From NCBI GenBank assembly GCA_938036625.1, contig CALHQH010000022.1:1-41485 (forward strand): 41,485 nt of DNA, given 5' to 3'. The notes under the pieces were generated by a model, which was given only the letters and a program-made list of their open reading frames with translations, was not told the origin of the DNA and made no database searches. This document shows, piece after piece, positions 7,360 through 16,024 of this stretch. The position numbers and the translations under genes are program-made. Each line of letters begins with the position of its first letter. Positions within the stretch are counted from its first letter, which is position 1. This DNA comes from an uncultured Candidatus Saccharibacteria bacterium. GTDB taxonomy: Bacteria; Patescibacteriota; Saccharimonadia; Saccharimonadales; Saccharimonadaceae.

Positions 7360-7529
7360 TTAATGAAGGTTGTGTAATATGGGTTAGGTGCGGACTACGC
7401 CGGTGGCGTGGCGTTTTAGTGTGCGAAAACTTATATTGAGTAAAGCTTCGGTGCCACAACAAATGCACGAGTAGGATTTTGGAGTCCTTACACGTGCGGA
7501 TAGATAACAATAATTCAAGAGGAGTTTAC
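7360..7529 (+). promoter_or_regulatory. Structured 5' leader of rpoBC
   Basis: The leader holds several hairpins: ACGCC/GGCGT with a GGT loop near 7396, GTTTT/AAAAC near 7415-7430, and a long interrupted stem at 7465-7497. In the last, GCACG pairs with CGTGC, GTA with TAC and GGA with TCC around an eight-base loop. It is followed by the Shine-Dalgarno AAGAGGAG (7517-7524). No riboswitch class is recognised; autogenous control or attenuation is possible. Confidence 0.5.
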
Positions 7530-10500
7530 ATGCCTACACCTACCACGGCAACAGCTGCTCCATCGCGTGTGTTTTTTACTAGCAATGACACCGCGCTGGC
7601 AGTACCCGACTTGCTGGCTCACCAAGAAGAATCCTGGAAGGACTTCGTCGAGACGGGCTTGAGCGAAATTTTTGCAGAGCTCAACCCAATCGAAGACTAC
7701 ACTGGCCAGAAGCTCGAGCTACGCTTTAAGGATTATGCCTTTGGCGAGCCCAAGCACACAGAGCAGTTTGCGAAAGAAAACAACCTGACCTTCGACGCAC
7801 CACTACAAGCCACCGTCGAGCTCATCAACAAGACAACCGGCGAAGTCAAGGAACAGAGCATCTACATGGGCGATTACCCTTGGATGACCGAACGCGCAAC
7901 ATTTATCATTAATGGAACAGAGCGTGTGGTGGTAAGCCAGCTGATTCGGAGTGCTGGTGTACTATTTAGTGCCGACCGCGTGGCAGGGCGCAACCTCTAT
8001 GGCGCTAAGATGATCCCGGGCCGTGGAGCATGGCTCGAGTTTGAGACGAGCCCATCGGGTGCAATCTATGTGAAGATCGATCGCCGCCGCAAAATTGCCG
8101 CTACCACCTTGCTGCGTGCTCTTGGTATGAGCAAGGTGTCGGCCATTCGCGAGGCCTTTGCTGATATCGACACCGGTGAGATGAAATACATCGAAGCCAC
8201 CCTTGAGAAGGATCCAGCGCACGGCATTAACGAAGCGTTGATTGAGGTCTATCGCCGTCTGCGCCCAGGTGATCTCGCTACGGTAGAGAACGCTCGTCAG
8301 ATGATTGAGCGTATGTTCTTCGACTTTAAGCGTTTCGACTACAGCCGCGTTGGCCGCTACAAGATCAACCAGCGTCTAGGTGTTGATGTGCCCAATACGG
8401 CCGAATATCGCACATTGCAGATGAGTGATTTGATCGGCGTACTGCGTGAGATTATCCGCCTCAACAACACACAAGAGCCAGCTGATGATATCGACTCGCT
8501 GAGTAATCGCCGCGTGAAGCTGGTTGGCGAGCTAGTAGCGCGCCAGTTCCGCGTTGGTATGCTCCGGATGCAGCGCAATGCAATGGACCGTATGAGCATG
8601 AGTGACCTCGAGACGGTTACGCCAAGCCAGCTGATTAATGCTCGCCCAGTGGTGGCAGCAGTGCGCGAGTTCTTCGCCAGTAGCCAGTTGAGCCAGCTAC
8701 TTGATGAGGTGAACCCACTGTCCGAGCTGAGTCACAAGCGCCGCCTGAGCTCGATGGGGCCTGGTGGTTTGAGCCGCGAGCGAGCCGGCTTTGAGGTGCG
8801 CGATGCTCACCCCACTCACTATGGTCGGATTTGCTCGGTGGAGACACCAGAGGGAGCCAACATTGGCTTGGTGCTGAACCTCGCTACCTATGCACGCATC
8901 AACGAATATGGCTTTATTGAGACACCATACCTCAAGGTAGTTGATGGCCGCGTGACTGATGAGATCGTCTACCTTGATGCTTCGCAGGAAGTAACAGAGG
9001 TGATTGCCGACGCTGGCGCTCGCCTCAATGAGGATGGTACCTTTGTACGCGATCGCGTTAGTGCGCGCAAGTTCCTCCAGCCAGGGCAGGTAGATACCAG
9101 CGAAGTCACTTTCATGGATGCTGCACACAAGCAGATCCTTGGGTCGACTGCGAGCCTCGTGCCATTCATCGAGAAGAACCGTATCGATCGCAGCTTGACT
9201 GGCTCCAACATGCAGCGCCAGGCAGTGCCGCTTTTGCAGCCAGAGTCGCCAACGGTTGGCACTGGCATTGAGCACGAGGTGGCGCGCAACTCGAGCCAGC
9301 TTGTGACGGCCGAGGCTGATGGAGAAGTGATTCGGGCTGATGGCGAAGCAGTCGAGGTGCGCTATGCTGATGGCGTCAAGCGCTACGACTTGATTCACTT
9401 TGCCAAGAGCAATGACGATCGTTGTATCAACCAAAAAGTCCGGGTTAGCCGCGGCCAAACTGTTGCGAAGGGTGACACTCTCATCGAGGGCGCGTCCATT
9501 GCCGATGGTGAGCTCGCCCTTGGTAAGGACTTGCTGGTCGCCTTTATGCCATGGGGCGGCTACAACATGGACGACGCAGTGATTTTGAGCCGTCGCTTGG
9601 TAGAAGATGATACCCTTACCAGCATCAACATCAAGGACTACACTGTTGAAGTACGCGAGACAAAGCTTGGTCCAGAGATCGTGACACGCGATATTCCCAA
9701 TGTGAGTGAGGACAGCCTTCGCCACTTGGATGAGAGCGGTATTGTGCAGATTGGCTCTGAGGTTAAGGCGGGTGATGTCTTGGTCGGCAAGATTACACCA
9801 AAGGGCGAGCAAGAGCTCAGCAGTGAGGAGCGTTTGCTGCGTGCAATCTTTGGTGAAAAGGCCAAGGATGTGCGCGACACCAGCCAGCGCATGAACAATG
9901 CTGGTGGTGGTAAAGTTGTTGGCGTCAAGGTGTTTAGCCGCGAGAATGGCCATGAACTTAAGACGGGTGTATTGATGCAAATTCAGATCTTTGTCGCGCA
10001 ATTGCGCAAGATCGGTGTGGGTGACAAGATAGCTGGTCGTCACGGTAACAAGGGTGTATGCGCCCGCGTGATGGCGGTAGAGGATATGCCATACCTGGCT
10101 GATGGTACTCCTGTTGATGTCATCCTCAACCCGCTTGGTGTGCCAAGCCGTATGAACCTTGGCCAGCTCTTTGAGACGCACCTCGGTATGGCTGCACGAG
10201 CACTCGGCTACAAGGTTGCCACACCACCATTCAACGGTGTGCCAGCCGATACCATCAAGGATGAGCTTGAAAAGGCTGGCATTGCGCGCGACGGCAAGAG
10301 CCAACTCTACGATGGTTTGAGCGGCGAGCCATTTGAGGAGCGTACAACAGTCGGCGTGATGCATATGATCAAACTCCACCACATGGTGAGCGACAAGATT
10401 CACGCCCGCAGCACCGGCCCGTACACCATGGTGACTCAGCAGCCACTTGGCGGTAAGGCTCAGAATGGTGGCCAGCGCCTTGGAGAGATGGAGGTCTGGG

Positions 10501-10892
10501 CACTCGAGGCTTACGGTGCCGCGACGACGCTGCAAGAGATGCTAACGATTAAATCAGACGACGTGTACGGCCGCGCCAAAGCCTACGAGGCAATCATCAA
10601 AGATGAGCCAATTGCCGGGCCAAAGCTGCCTGAGAGCTTTAACGTGCTTGTCAAGGAGCTGCAAGGCTTGGGCTTGCGTGTTGACCTGCTGGATGAGTCT
10701 GATGAGTCGGTCGATGCTGAGCATGTCATTGCTGCTGCGGGCCCTGCCGACAAAACCGTTCCGTCTGACGAGAGTGATGACGAAGCAACCTATCTTGATG
10801 AATCCGACGGCATTGGCACAATTGCCGATGACAGTGGTATGTCCGTCCAGGATATTGACACAGTAGAAAACCTAAGCGAGGAGGAAGCCTAA
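7530..10892 (+). CDS. rpoB: RNA polymerase beta subunit
   Basis: 1120 residues, short for a bacterial beta subunit. The start at 7530 follows AAGAGGAG; the upstream open frame is leader sequence. Core motifs are present: the rifampicin region SSQLSQLLDEVNPLSE with SHKRRLSSMGPGGLSRERAG (residues 384 on), the DKIAGRHGNKG lysine region, and the GYNMDDAVILS active-site loop at residues 678-688. In that loop the near-universal Glu-Asp pair is Asp681-Asp682. The C terminus carries an acidic tail of roughly 60 residues. rpoC starts one base after the stop. Confidence 0.97.
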   Translation: MPTPTTATAAPSRVFFTSNDTALAVPDLLAHQEESWKDFVETGLSEIFAELNPIEDYTGQKLELRFKDYAFGEPKHTEQFAKENNLTFDAPLQATVELINKTTGEVKEQSIYMGDYPWMTERATFIINGTERVVVSQLIRSAGVLFSADRVAGRNLYGAKMIPGRGAWLEFETSPSGAIYVKIDRRRKIAATTLLRALGMSKVSAIREAFADIDTGEMKYIEATLEKDPAHGINEALIEVYRRLRPGDLATVENARQMIERMFFDFKRFDYSRVGRYKINQRLGVDVPNTAEYRTLQMSDLIGVLREIIRLNNTQEPADDIDSLSNRRVKLVGELVARQFRVGMLRMQRNAMDRMSMSDLETVTPSQLINARPVVAAVREFFASSQLSQLLDEVNPLSELSHKRRLSSMGPGGLSRERAGFEVRDAHPTHYGRICSVETPEGANIGLVLNLATYARINEYGFIETPYLKVVDGRVTDEIVYLDASQEVTEVIADAGARLNEDGTFVRDRVSARKFLQPGQVDTSEVTFMDAAHKQILGSTASLVPFIEKNRIDRSLTGSNMQRQAVPLLQPESPTVGTGIEHEVARNSSQLVTAEADGEVIRADGEAVEVRYADGVKRYDLIHFAKSNDDRCINQKVRVSRGQTVAKGDTLIEGASIADGELALGKDLLVAFMPWGGYNMDDAVILSRRLVEDDTLTSINIKDYTVEVRETKLGPEIVTRDIPNVSEDSLRHLDESGIVQIGSEVKAGDVLVGKITPKGEQELSSEERLLRAIFGEKAKDVRDTSQRMNNAGGGKVVGVKVFSRENGHELKTGVLMQIQIFVAQLRKIGVGDKIAGRHGNKGVCARVMAVEDMPYLADGTPVDVILNPLGVPSRMNLGQLFETHLGMAARALGYKVATPPFNGVPADTIKDELEKAGIARDGKSQLYDGLSGEPFEERTTVGVMHMIKLHHMVSDKIHARSTGPYTMVTQQPLGGKAQNGGQRLGEMEVWALEAYGAATTLQEMLTIKSDDVYGRAKAYEAIIKDEPIAGPKLPESFNVLVKELQGLGLRVDLLDESDESVDAEHVIAAAGPADKTVPSDESDDEATYLDESDGIGTIADDSGMSVQDIDTVENLSEEEA

Positions 10893-10893
10893 G

Positions 10894-13800
10894 ATGTCCC
10901 ACGTGGTAACAGATCACGATATCGCCAATTTTGATGCGGTACGCTTGGCCGTCGCCAGCCCCGAGGATATCCTCAAGTGGAGCTACGGCGAAGTCACCAA
11001 GCCGGAGACGATTAACTATCGAACCCAGAAGCCTGAGCGTGATGGCCTGTTTTGTGAGCGTATTTTTGGCCCAGTCAAAGATATCAACCCACACGACAGC
11101 AAGCTCAAGGGTGTGCGCAGCCGCGAAGCTGCAGTAGACAAGAATGGCGAGCTTGTCACCAAGTCGATCGTGCGTCGCGAGCGGATGGGGCACATTAGCT
11201 TGGCCACCCCTGTTGCGCATATTTGGTTTATGCGCGGCACGCCCAGTGCAATGAGCCTTTTGCTCGGCATTACGGTGCGTAACCTCGAGAAGATCGCATA
11301 TTTTGCAACATATGTTATCCTCGACGTTGACGGCGAGACGCGTGATGCCTACCTGGCTGATCTTGAGGCAGAGACCGAGGCAGCACGTGCCGCCATTAAA
11401 ATTCGCTTCCAGCGCGAAGCTGAGGCTGATGGGGCAGATGTGAAGGCGCTTGCCGAGCAGCAAACGCGCGAGTACGAAGAGCTTGAGGCAACCTACAGCC
11501 AAAAGAAAGCCCAGCTCGAGAGCCTGCAAAAGTGCGCCCTCCTGAGCGACACCGACTACCGTAACCTGCCCGAAGAGTACGAAGAGCTCATTAAGGTTGG
11601 TATGGGTGGTGATGCCCTCAAGACACTGCTTGATGATATTGACCTCGATACCCTCATTGCCAATCTGCAAGAAGAAGTTGAAGGGGCACGCGGCCAACGC
11701 GAGAAAAAGCTACTCAAGCGCCTCAAAGTGCTGGAGGGTATGCAGGCAGCGGGCATTAAGCCATCAAGCCTGTGCATGACGGTTCTGCCGGTCATCCCAC
11801 CAGACTTGCGGCCAATGGTAGCCCTGAGTGGTGGGCGCTTTGCAACGAGCGACCTCAACGACCTCTATCGCCGCGTCATTAACCGTAATAACCGCCTCAA
11901 GAAGCTCATCGAGCTCAATGCACCAGAGGTAATCCAGCACAATGAGAAGCGCATGCTGCAAGAGGCCGTTGATAGCTTGATCGACAACTCGGCTGCTCGT
12001 GGTGGTCGTGCCGTCAATGCAACTGGTGGGCGCCGCCGCCTTAAGAGTATTAGCGATATGCTTAAGGGTAAGCAAGGGCGCTTTCGCCAGAACTTGCTGG
12101 GTAAGCGTGTCGACTACTCAGGCCGTTCGGTCATCGTGGTGGGCCCGAAGCTCAAGATCCACCAGTGTGGCCTACCAAAGCAGATGGCGATCGAGCTCTT
12201 CAAGCCATTTGTTATCAGCTGGCTCATTAAGGGCGATTATGCACACAACATCCGGAGTGCAACGCGCCTGATTGAGGCGGGCGAAGCGGTCGTGTGGGAT
12301 GCGCTGGATGAGGTAATCAAGGGCAAGTACGTATTGCTTAACCGTGCGCCATCACTGCACCGTTTGAGTATCCAAGCCTTCCAACCAAAGCTGGTTGAGG
12401 GCAAGGCGATCCAGCTCCACCCGCTCGTCGCTAACGGCTTTAATGCTGACTATGATGGCGACCAGATGGCTGTCCACTTGCCACTCAGTGCCGAGGCGCA
12501 GGCCGAAGCGCGCGAGCTGATGAGTGCCGTCAATAACCTGCTGAAGCCTGCCGATGGGAGCCCAGTCCTCAGTATTGATCAGGACGTGGTGCTCGGCAAC
12601 TACTACCTCACATACGAGAAACCCTCAGCTCAGACTGACACTGTTGCTGTCTTTGCTGATAGCCGGGCTGCTGAGCTCGCCTACGACATGGGCAAGCTCC
12701 ACTTGCAGAGCCCAATCCGCATTCGAGCTAAGGGTGAGATCCGGACAACCACCCTAGGGCGTGTCTTCTTCAACGAAATCCTGCCAGAGGACTTCCCCTA
12801 CAACAACAACGTCCAGACCAAGAAAGAGCTCAAGCGGGTGCTTGGTCAGATCTTTGAGCGCTATGGCGCTGCCGAGACTGCTATCACTGCCGACCGCATG
12901 AAGGGCTTAGCCTTCCGCTTTGCCACCACTGCTGCGGTGTCGACTGGTATGGAAGACTACCTCAGCTTCGACGAAATTGCCGACTTTGTGGCTGAGGGTG
13001 ACGCACGTTCTGCTGCGATCTCGGAGCAGCTCGATCAAGGGCTCATTACCGAGGACGAGCGCTACACATTGACCGTCAACAACTGGCGCACCGTCGACCG
13101 CAAGGTAGAGGACTTCCTGCGCAGCCAGTTGGCCCACATGGACACCTCTGTTGCAACAATGGTGAACTCTGGTGCTCGTGGTAGCGTTAACAATATTAAG
13201 CTAGCCAGTGCGATGATCGGTATCCAAGTGGATGCTGCCAACCGCGAGATTGAGTTGCCAGTGCGTAGCAACTTCAAGCGAGGGTTGTCGAGCCTGGAGG
13301 CCTTCGTGGCAACGCGTGGTGCTCGCAAGGGGCTGATCGATACCGCCCTCAAGACGGCCGACTCTGGTTATCTCACGCGTCGCTTGGTCGATGTCTCGCA
13401 AGATGTCTTTACCGTTGAGGACGAAGAGGGTGACGACGATGGCTTCACTATCTACCGTAATGAGTCTGAGGAGACGATGATTGAGTTTGGCAACCGCTTG
13501 TTTGGCCGCTACACCGCTGAGGCAGTGCCAGGCCACCTCGACCGCGACCAGCTCATTACGCGCGAGATTGCCAACGCCATCGAGGCCGATCAGTCGATCG
13601 ACCAAGTCCGCATCCAGTCTGTCCTCTCTACTAAGAACCTGCATGGTATTCCACGCAAGAGCTACGGGATCGACATGGCAACAGGCCAGCTCGTTGATGG
13701 TTCACAGCCAGTTGGGGTTATCGCCGCGCAGTCGGTCGGTGAGCCAGGTACGCAGCTGACGCTCAACACCTTCCACAGTTCTGGTGTTGGTGGGTCGGAC

Positions 13801-14766
13801 ATTACCCAGGGTCTGCCGCGTGTCGAGGAGCTCTTTGAGGCGCGCAACCCGAAGGGTCAAGCCTACGTCACAGAGGTCGCCGGTTTGGTCGATATCTGGG
13901 AAGATGGCAAGAAGTACGTTGTACAGGTCACGCCGCAAGCAGGCAAGGTAGAGCGCATGCCGCTCGATGGCCGCATGGTGATGGTGCAATCGGGCAGTAA
14001 GGTGAAGGTAGGCGACGTTATTGCGTCATTCGACGATGGCACACAGCCACTTACTGCACCGTTTGATGGAGTGGTTGAGTCCACTGGTGATTCGCTTGTC
14101 CTCACAGGTAATACTACAGCACCAGTCCGCTACGAAATCCCTGGCACGATGTACCTCGTTGTCAAACCAGGTGATATGGTCGAGCCAGGCGATCGCCTGA
14201 CACTTGGTTCGCTCAACCTGCACGACCTCATGCGTCTCAAGGGTACAGAGGCAACCCAGCGCTACATCATCAACGAAGTGCTCCGCATCTATGCTGCGCA
14301 GGGCCAGGATGTGGCTGGCAAGCACCTTGAGATCATCGTCCGGCAGATGTTCAGCCGGGTGCAAATTGATGATCCAGGCGACAGCACCTTCGTCATGGGT
14401 GACATCATCTCCAAGGCATCAGTGGTTGATGCTAACAAGGAGCTCGTTGCCCAGGGCAAGACGCCAGCCCAGTATGCACAGCTGCTGCTTGGTATCACCA
14501 AGGTGAGTATCTGGAGTGATAGCTGGCTGTCTGCTGCGTCGTTCCAGGACACGACTCGCGTGCTGATCAACGCTGCCACCAGTGGCCGCGCCGACCACCT
14601 TAAGGGTCTTAAGGAGAACGTCATCATCGGTAACAAAGTACCGGTTGGTACGGGTGCGCACCCCCTGCCGCTCGAGGAGAATGACTCTCCGGAGGATGAG
14701 TTTGTCGCCGAAGCCCAGGCCGAAGAAGCCGAGCCAGAAGTGACAATCGCCACTGATGAGCTGTAG
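10894..14766 (+). CDS. rpoC: RNA polymerase beta prime subunit lacking both zinc sites
   Basis: 1290 residues with the catalytic NADYDGDQM at 517-525 (Asp519, Asp521, Asp523), the conserved RFRQNLLGKRVDYSGRSV segment, bridge-helix and trigger-loop regions (VGEPGTQLTLNTFHSSGVGG). The N-terminal zinc ribbon that normally follows GLFCERIFGP is replaced at residues about 63-90 by a segment without cysteine (SREAAVDKNGELVTKS). The second zinc site is also gone: residues 911-925 read LSTKNLHGIPRKSYG where Cys residues are expected, and the upstream ligand region (840-850) is acidic. It is co-transcribed with rpoB and ends in an acidic tail. Confidence 0.97.
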   Translation: MSHVVTDHDIANFDAVRLAVASPEDILKWSYGEVTKPETINYRTQKPERDGLFCERIFGPVKDINPHDSKLKGVRSREAAVDKNGELVTKSIVRRERMGHISLATPVAHIWFMRGTPSAMSLLLGITVRNLEKIAYFATYVILDVDGETRDAYLADLEAETEAARAAIKIRFQREAEADGADVKALAEQQTREYEELEATYSQKKAQLESLQKCALLSDTDYRNLPEEYEELIKVGMGGDALKTLLDDIDLDTLIANLQEEVEGARGQREKKLLKRLKVLEGMQAAGIKPSSLCMTVLPVIPPDLRPMVALSGGRFATSDLNDLYRRVINRNNRLKKLIELNAPEVIQHNEKRMLQEAVDSLIDNSAARGGRAVNATGGRRRLKSISDMLKGKQGRFRQNLLGKRVDYSGRSVIVVGPKLKIHQCGLPKQMAIELFKPFVISWLIKGDYAHNIRSATRLIEAGEAVVWDALDEVIKGKYVLLNRAPSLHRLSIQAFQPKLVEGKAIQLHPLVANGFNADYDGDQMAVHLPLSAEAQAEARELMSAVNNLLKPADGSPVLSIDQDVVLGNYYLTYEKPSAQTDTVAVFADSRAAELAYDMGKLHLQSPIRIRAKGEIRTTTLGRVFFNEILPEDFPYNNNVQTKKELKRVLGQIFERYGAAETAITADRMKGLAFRFATTAAVSTGMEDYLSFDEIADFVAEGDARSAAISEQLDQGLITEDERYTLTVNNWRTVDRKVEDFLRSQLAHMDTSVATMVNSGARGSVNNIKLASAMIGIQVDAANREIELPVRSNFKRGLSSLEAFVATRGARKGLIDTALKTADSGYLTRRLVDVSQDVFTVEDEEGDDDGFTIYRNESEETMIEFGNRLFGRYTAEAVPGHLDRDQLITREIANAIEADQSIDQVRIQSVLSTKNLHGIPRKSYGIDMATGQLVDGSQPVGVIAAQSVGEPGTQLTLNTFHSSGVGGSDITQGLPRVEELFEARNPKGQAYVTEVAGLVDIWEDGKKYVVQVTPQAGKVERMPLDGRMVMVQSGSKVKVGDVIASFDDGTQPLTAPFDGVVESTGDSLVLTGNTTAPVRYEIPGTMYLVVKPGDMVEPGDRLTLGSLNLHDLMRLKGTEATQRYIINEVLRIYAAQGQDVAGKHLEIIVRQMFSRVQIDDPGDSTFVMGDIISKASVVDANKELVAQGKTPAQYAQLLLGITKVSIWSDSWLSAASFQDTTRVLINAATSGRADHLKGLKENVIIGNKVPVGTGAHPLPLEENDSPEDEFVAEAQAEEAEPEVTIATDEL

Positions 14767-14786
14767 GGAAAGCTAGTCTAGAGCAG

Positions 14787-14821
14787 AAGAGCCCCACTTG
14801 AGAGAGTGGGGCTCTTGTTTT
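14787..14821 (+). terminator. Intrinsic terminator of rpoBC
   Basis: AAGAGCCCCACT / AGTGGGGCTCTT, 12 bp perfect, loop TGAGAG, followed by GTTTT. It lies 20 nt after the rpoC stop. Confidence 0.92.
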
Positions 14822-14841
14822 ATAAACGGTCTTAATACTAT

Positions 14842-14871
14842 TCGACAATTATCGTAAATATGTGATATGAT
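14842..14871 (+). promoter_or_regulatory. Promoter of the 14881 gene, leaderless spacing
   Basis: -35 TCGACA (14842-14847), 18-bp spacer, -10 TATGAT (14866-14871). The ATG at 14881 begins 9 nt after the -10 and lacks a Shine-Dalgarno sequence. Confidence 0.65.
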
Positions 14872-14880
14872 ATGTAAACT

Positions 14881-15288
14881 ATGCATGAACGTTTTTCTCA
14901 ACAATCAGGTCAGTCCGGTTCAGCTGACGAGAAAGTGAGCCAACAAGATAAAGAAGTAGCTGCTACAGTAGAGAGTACAGGCGATGCCGCCCCTACTGGG
15001 CGGATGCAACGGATACGAGATCACCTATCGAAAATAGCGACACGAATTGACGAGCATCTCACGTACGGTTACGATCGAAACTATCCAGACATAAGTAAAG
15101 AAGAAGCTCTCGTGATGCCCGAAGATGAGCTTATAGAGTCGACAAAAACAATTCTCGGCAGAGAGTTTGCTCCACGACCGAAAAGTTATGTCAATTGGCG
15201 AGTTATTGAAGGGCCAGTGAGCCTTCATGTTGTGGATCAGCGTCGTCCAAAACCTAGGACAAAACAGCACTGGTGGCAGATATTGTAA
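14881..15288 (+). CDS. Hypothetical small soluble protein
   Basis: 135 residues, not recognised. The first 40 residues are polar and Gln/Ser/Glu-rich and probably disordered. The rest is mixed charged sequence with aromatic residues (HLTYGYDRNYPDISKEEAL) and ends KQHWWQIL. No signal peptide, membrane helix or catalytic motif is seen. It has its own promoter and a 12-bp hairpin terminator, so it is a single-gene unit. Codon choice resembles other unknown genes here more than the GC-richer ribosomal genes. Confidence 0.65.
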   Translation: MHERFSQQSGQSGSADEKVSQQDKEVAATVESTGDAAPTGRMQRIRDHLSKIATRIDEHLTYGYDRNYPDISKEEALVMPEDELIESTKTILGREFAPRPKSYVNWRVIEGPVSLHVVDQRRPKPRTKQHWWQIL

Positions 15289-15314
15289 TTATAAATGTAA
15301 ATGCGAAGAAGAAC

Positions 15315-15346
15315 AGAAAACTCGTCAGGATAACGACGAGTTTTCT
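15315..15346. terminator. Hairpin terminator after the 14881 gene
   Basis: AGAAAACTCGTC / GACGAGTTTTCT, 12 bp perfect, loop AGGATAAC, then an AT-rich tract with TTTTTT at 15352-15357. It lies between convergent genes and could serve both. Confidence 0.88.
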
Positions 15347-15366
15347 ATTAGTTTTTTGATATTAAT

Positions 15367-15867
15367 CTAGACTGGCTTGTGACTTCTCAAGACACGATAC
15401 AAGCCAAGTTGAACCGCCCATAGGGTTCCTTTGTCATTAAACCGAAAGACAATGAACTTGTCTGCATCCAACCTATATCGCAGATTCTTTCTCCCCCACA
15501 GTCCTCCCCCAAACTCCGGATCTCCAAACGTGTTAATGACCTCCTGTATCGATGCTGTGTTTGATATTGATGTTAGTAGTTTGTAAGAGAGTGGAATGTA
15601 GGGCTCCTCATAAAGACTGTCATCCTGTAGATAAAGAGAAAGAACGACAAGGATATCGTTACGCCACTGCAGCTCGAGACCTGCGCTGTAATACGACCAG
15701 TACGATTCGGTTGAACCGGCACCAAGGAAGCTTTCGTCGGTATCTTCGATTAATGGCTCATCTGCCAAGCCATTCGTTGCTTTGTTGATTTGCTCCTGTA
15801 TTCCATCAATGCCTCTTCCAATTAGATCAATATATTTGGTAATGGGGCCATCTAGTTGTGTTTCCAT
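15367..15867 (-). CDS. Hypothetical protein
   Basis: 166 residues with the start at 15867, where GAGGA precedes the ATG; the open frame runs further upstream through the promoter. It is not recognised. The sequence is acidic in the middle (IEDTDESF) and its last 60 residues have a regular pattern (NTFGDPEFGGGLWGRKNL, then FIVFRFNDKGTLWAVQLG) that looks like a small alpha/beta domain. Such patterns occur in SMI1/KNR4-style immunity proteins, but I cannot make that match. No signal peptide or membrane helix. Confidence 0.65.
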   Translation of the reverse strand: METQLDGPITKYIDLIGRGIDGIQEQINKATNGLADEPLIEDTDESFLGAGSTESYWSYYSAGLELQWRNDILVVLSLYLQDDSLYEEPYIPLSYKLLTSISNTASIQEVINTFGDPEFGGGLWGRKNLRYRLDADKFIVFRFNDKGTLWAVQLGLYRVLRSHKPV

Positions 15868-15907
15868 ACTTCCTCTGCAAAATCGACTTGGTTGATTACT
15901 AGTTTTG

Positions 15908-15913
15908 ATTATA
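15908..15913 (-). promoter_or_regulatory. -10 box for the 15367-15867 gene
   Basis: TATAAT on the minus strand, about 40 nt before the start codon, with no clear -35 box. Unlike many neighbours this gene keeps a leader and a Shine-Dalgarno site. The stretch 15914-16024 holds no gene. Confidence 0.5.
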
Positions 15914-16024
15914 CAACAAATCAGTGACTGTATAGCGCTACTCACCCCAATTTCCAGCGGCTACACAATCACAAATCACCCCAGCAGGTATTGGCTAACC
16001 TACAGCGCGTGCACTAATTAGCTA

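Noticed and set aside
7498..7516. lac-operator-like text before rpoB (GGATAGATAACAATAATTC)
   Set aside because: Resembles the lac operator by chance; it is not symmetric and lies between the leader hairpin and the Shine-Dalgarno, far from the promoter.
8697..10535. Open frame of 612 codons antisense to rpoB
   Set aside because: It is a codon-bias shadow of rpoB: no start signal, no recognisable protein, and the sense strand encodes a fully conserved protein. The same holds for long antisense frames over fusA, tuf and rpoA.
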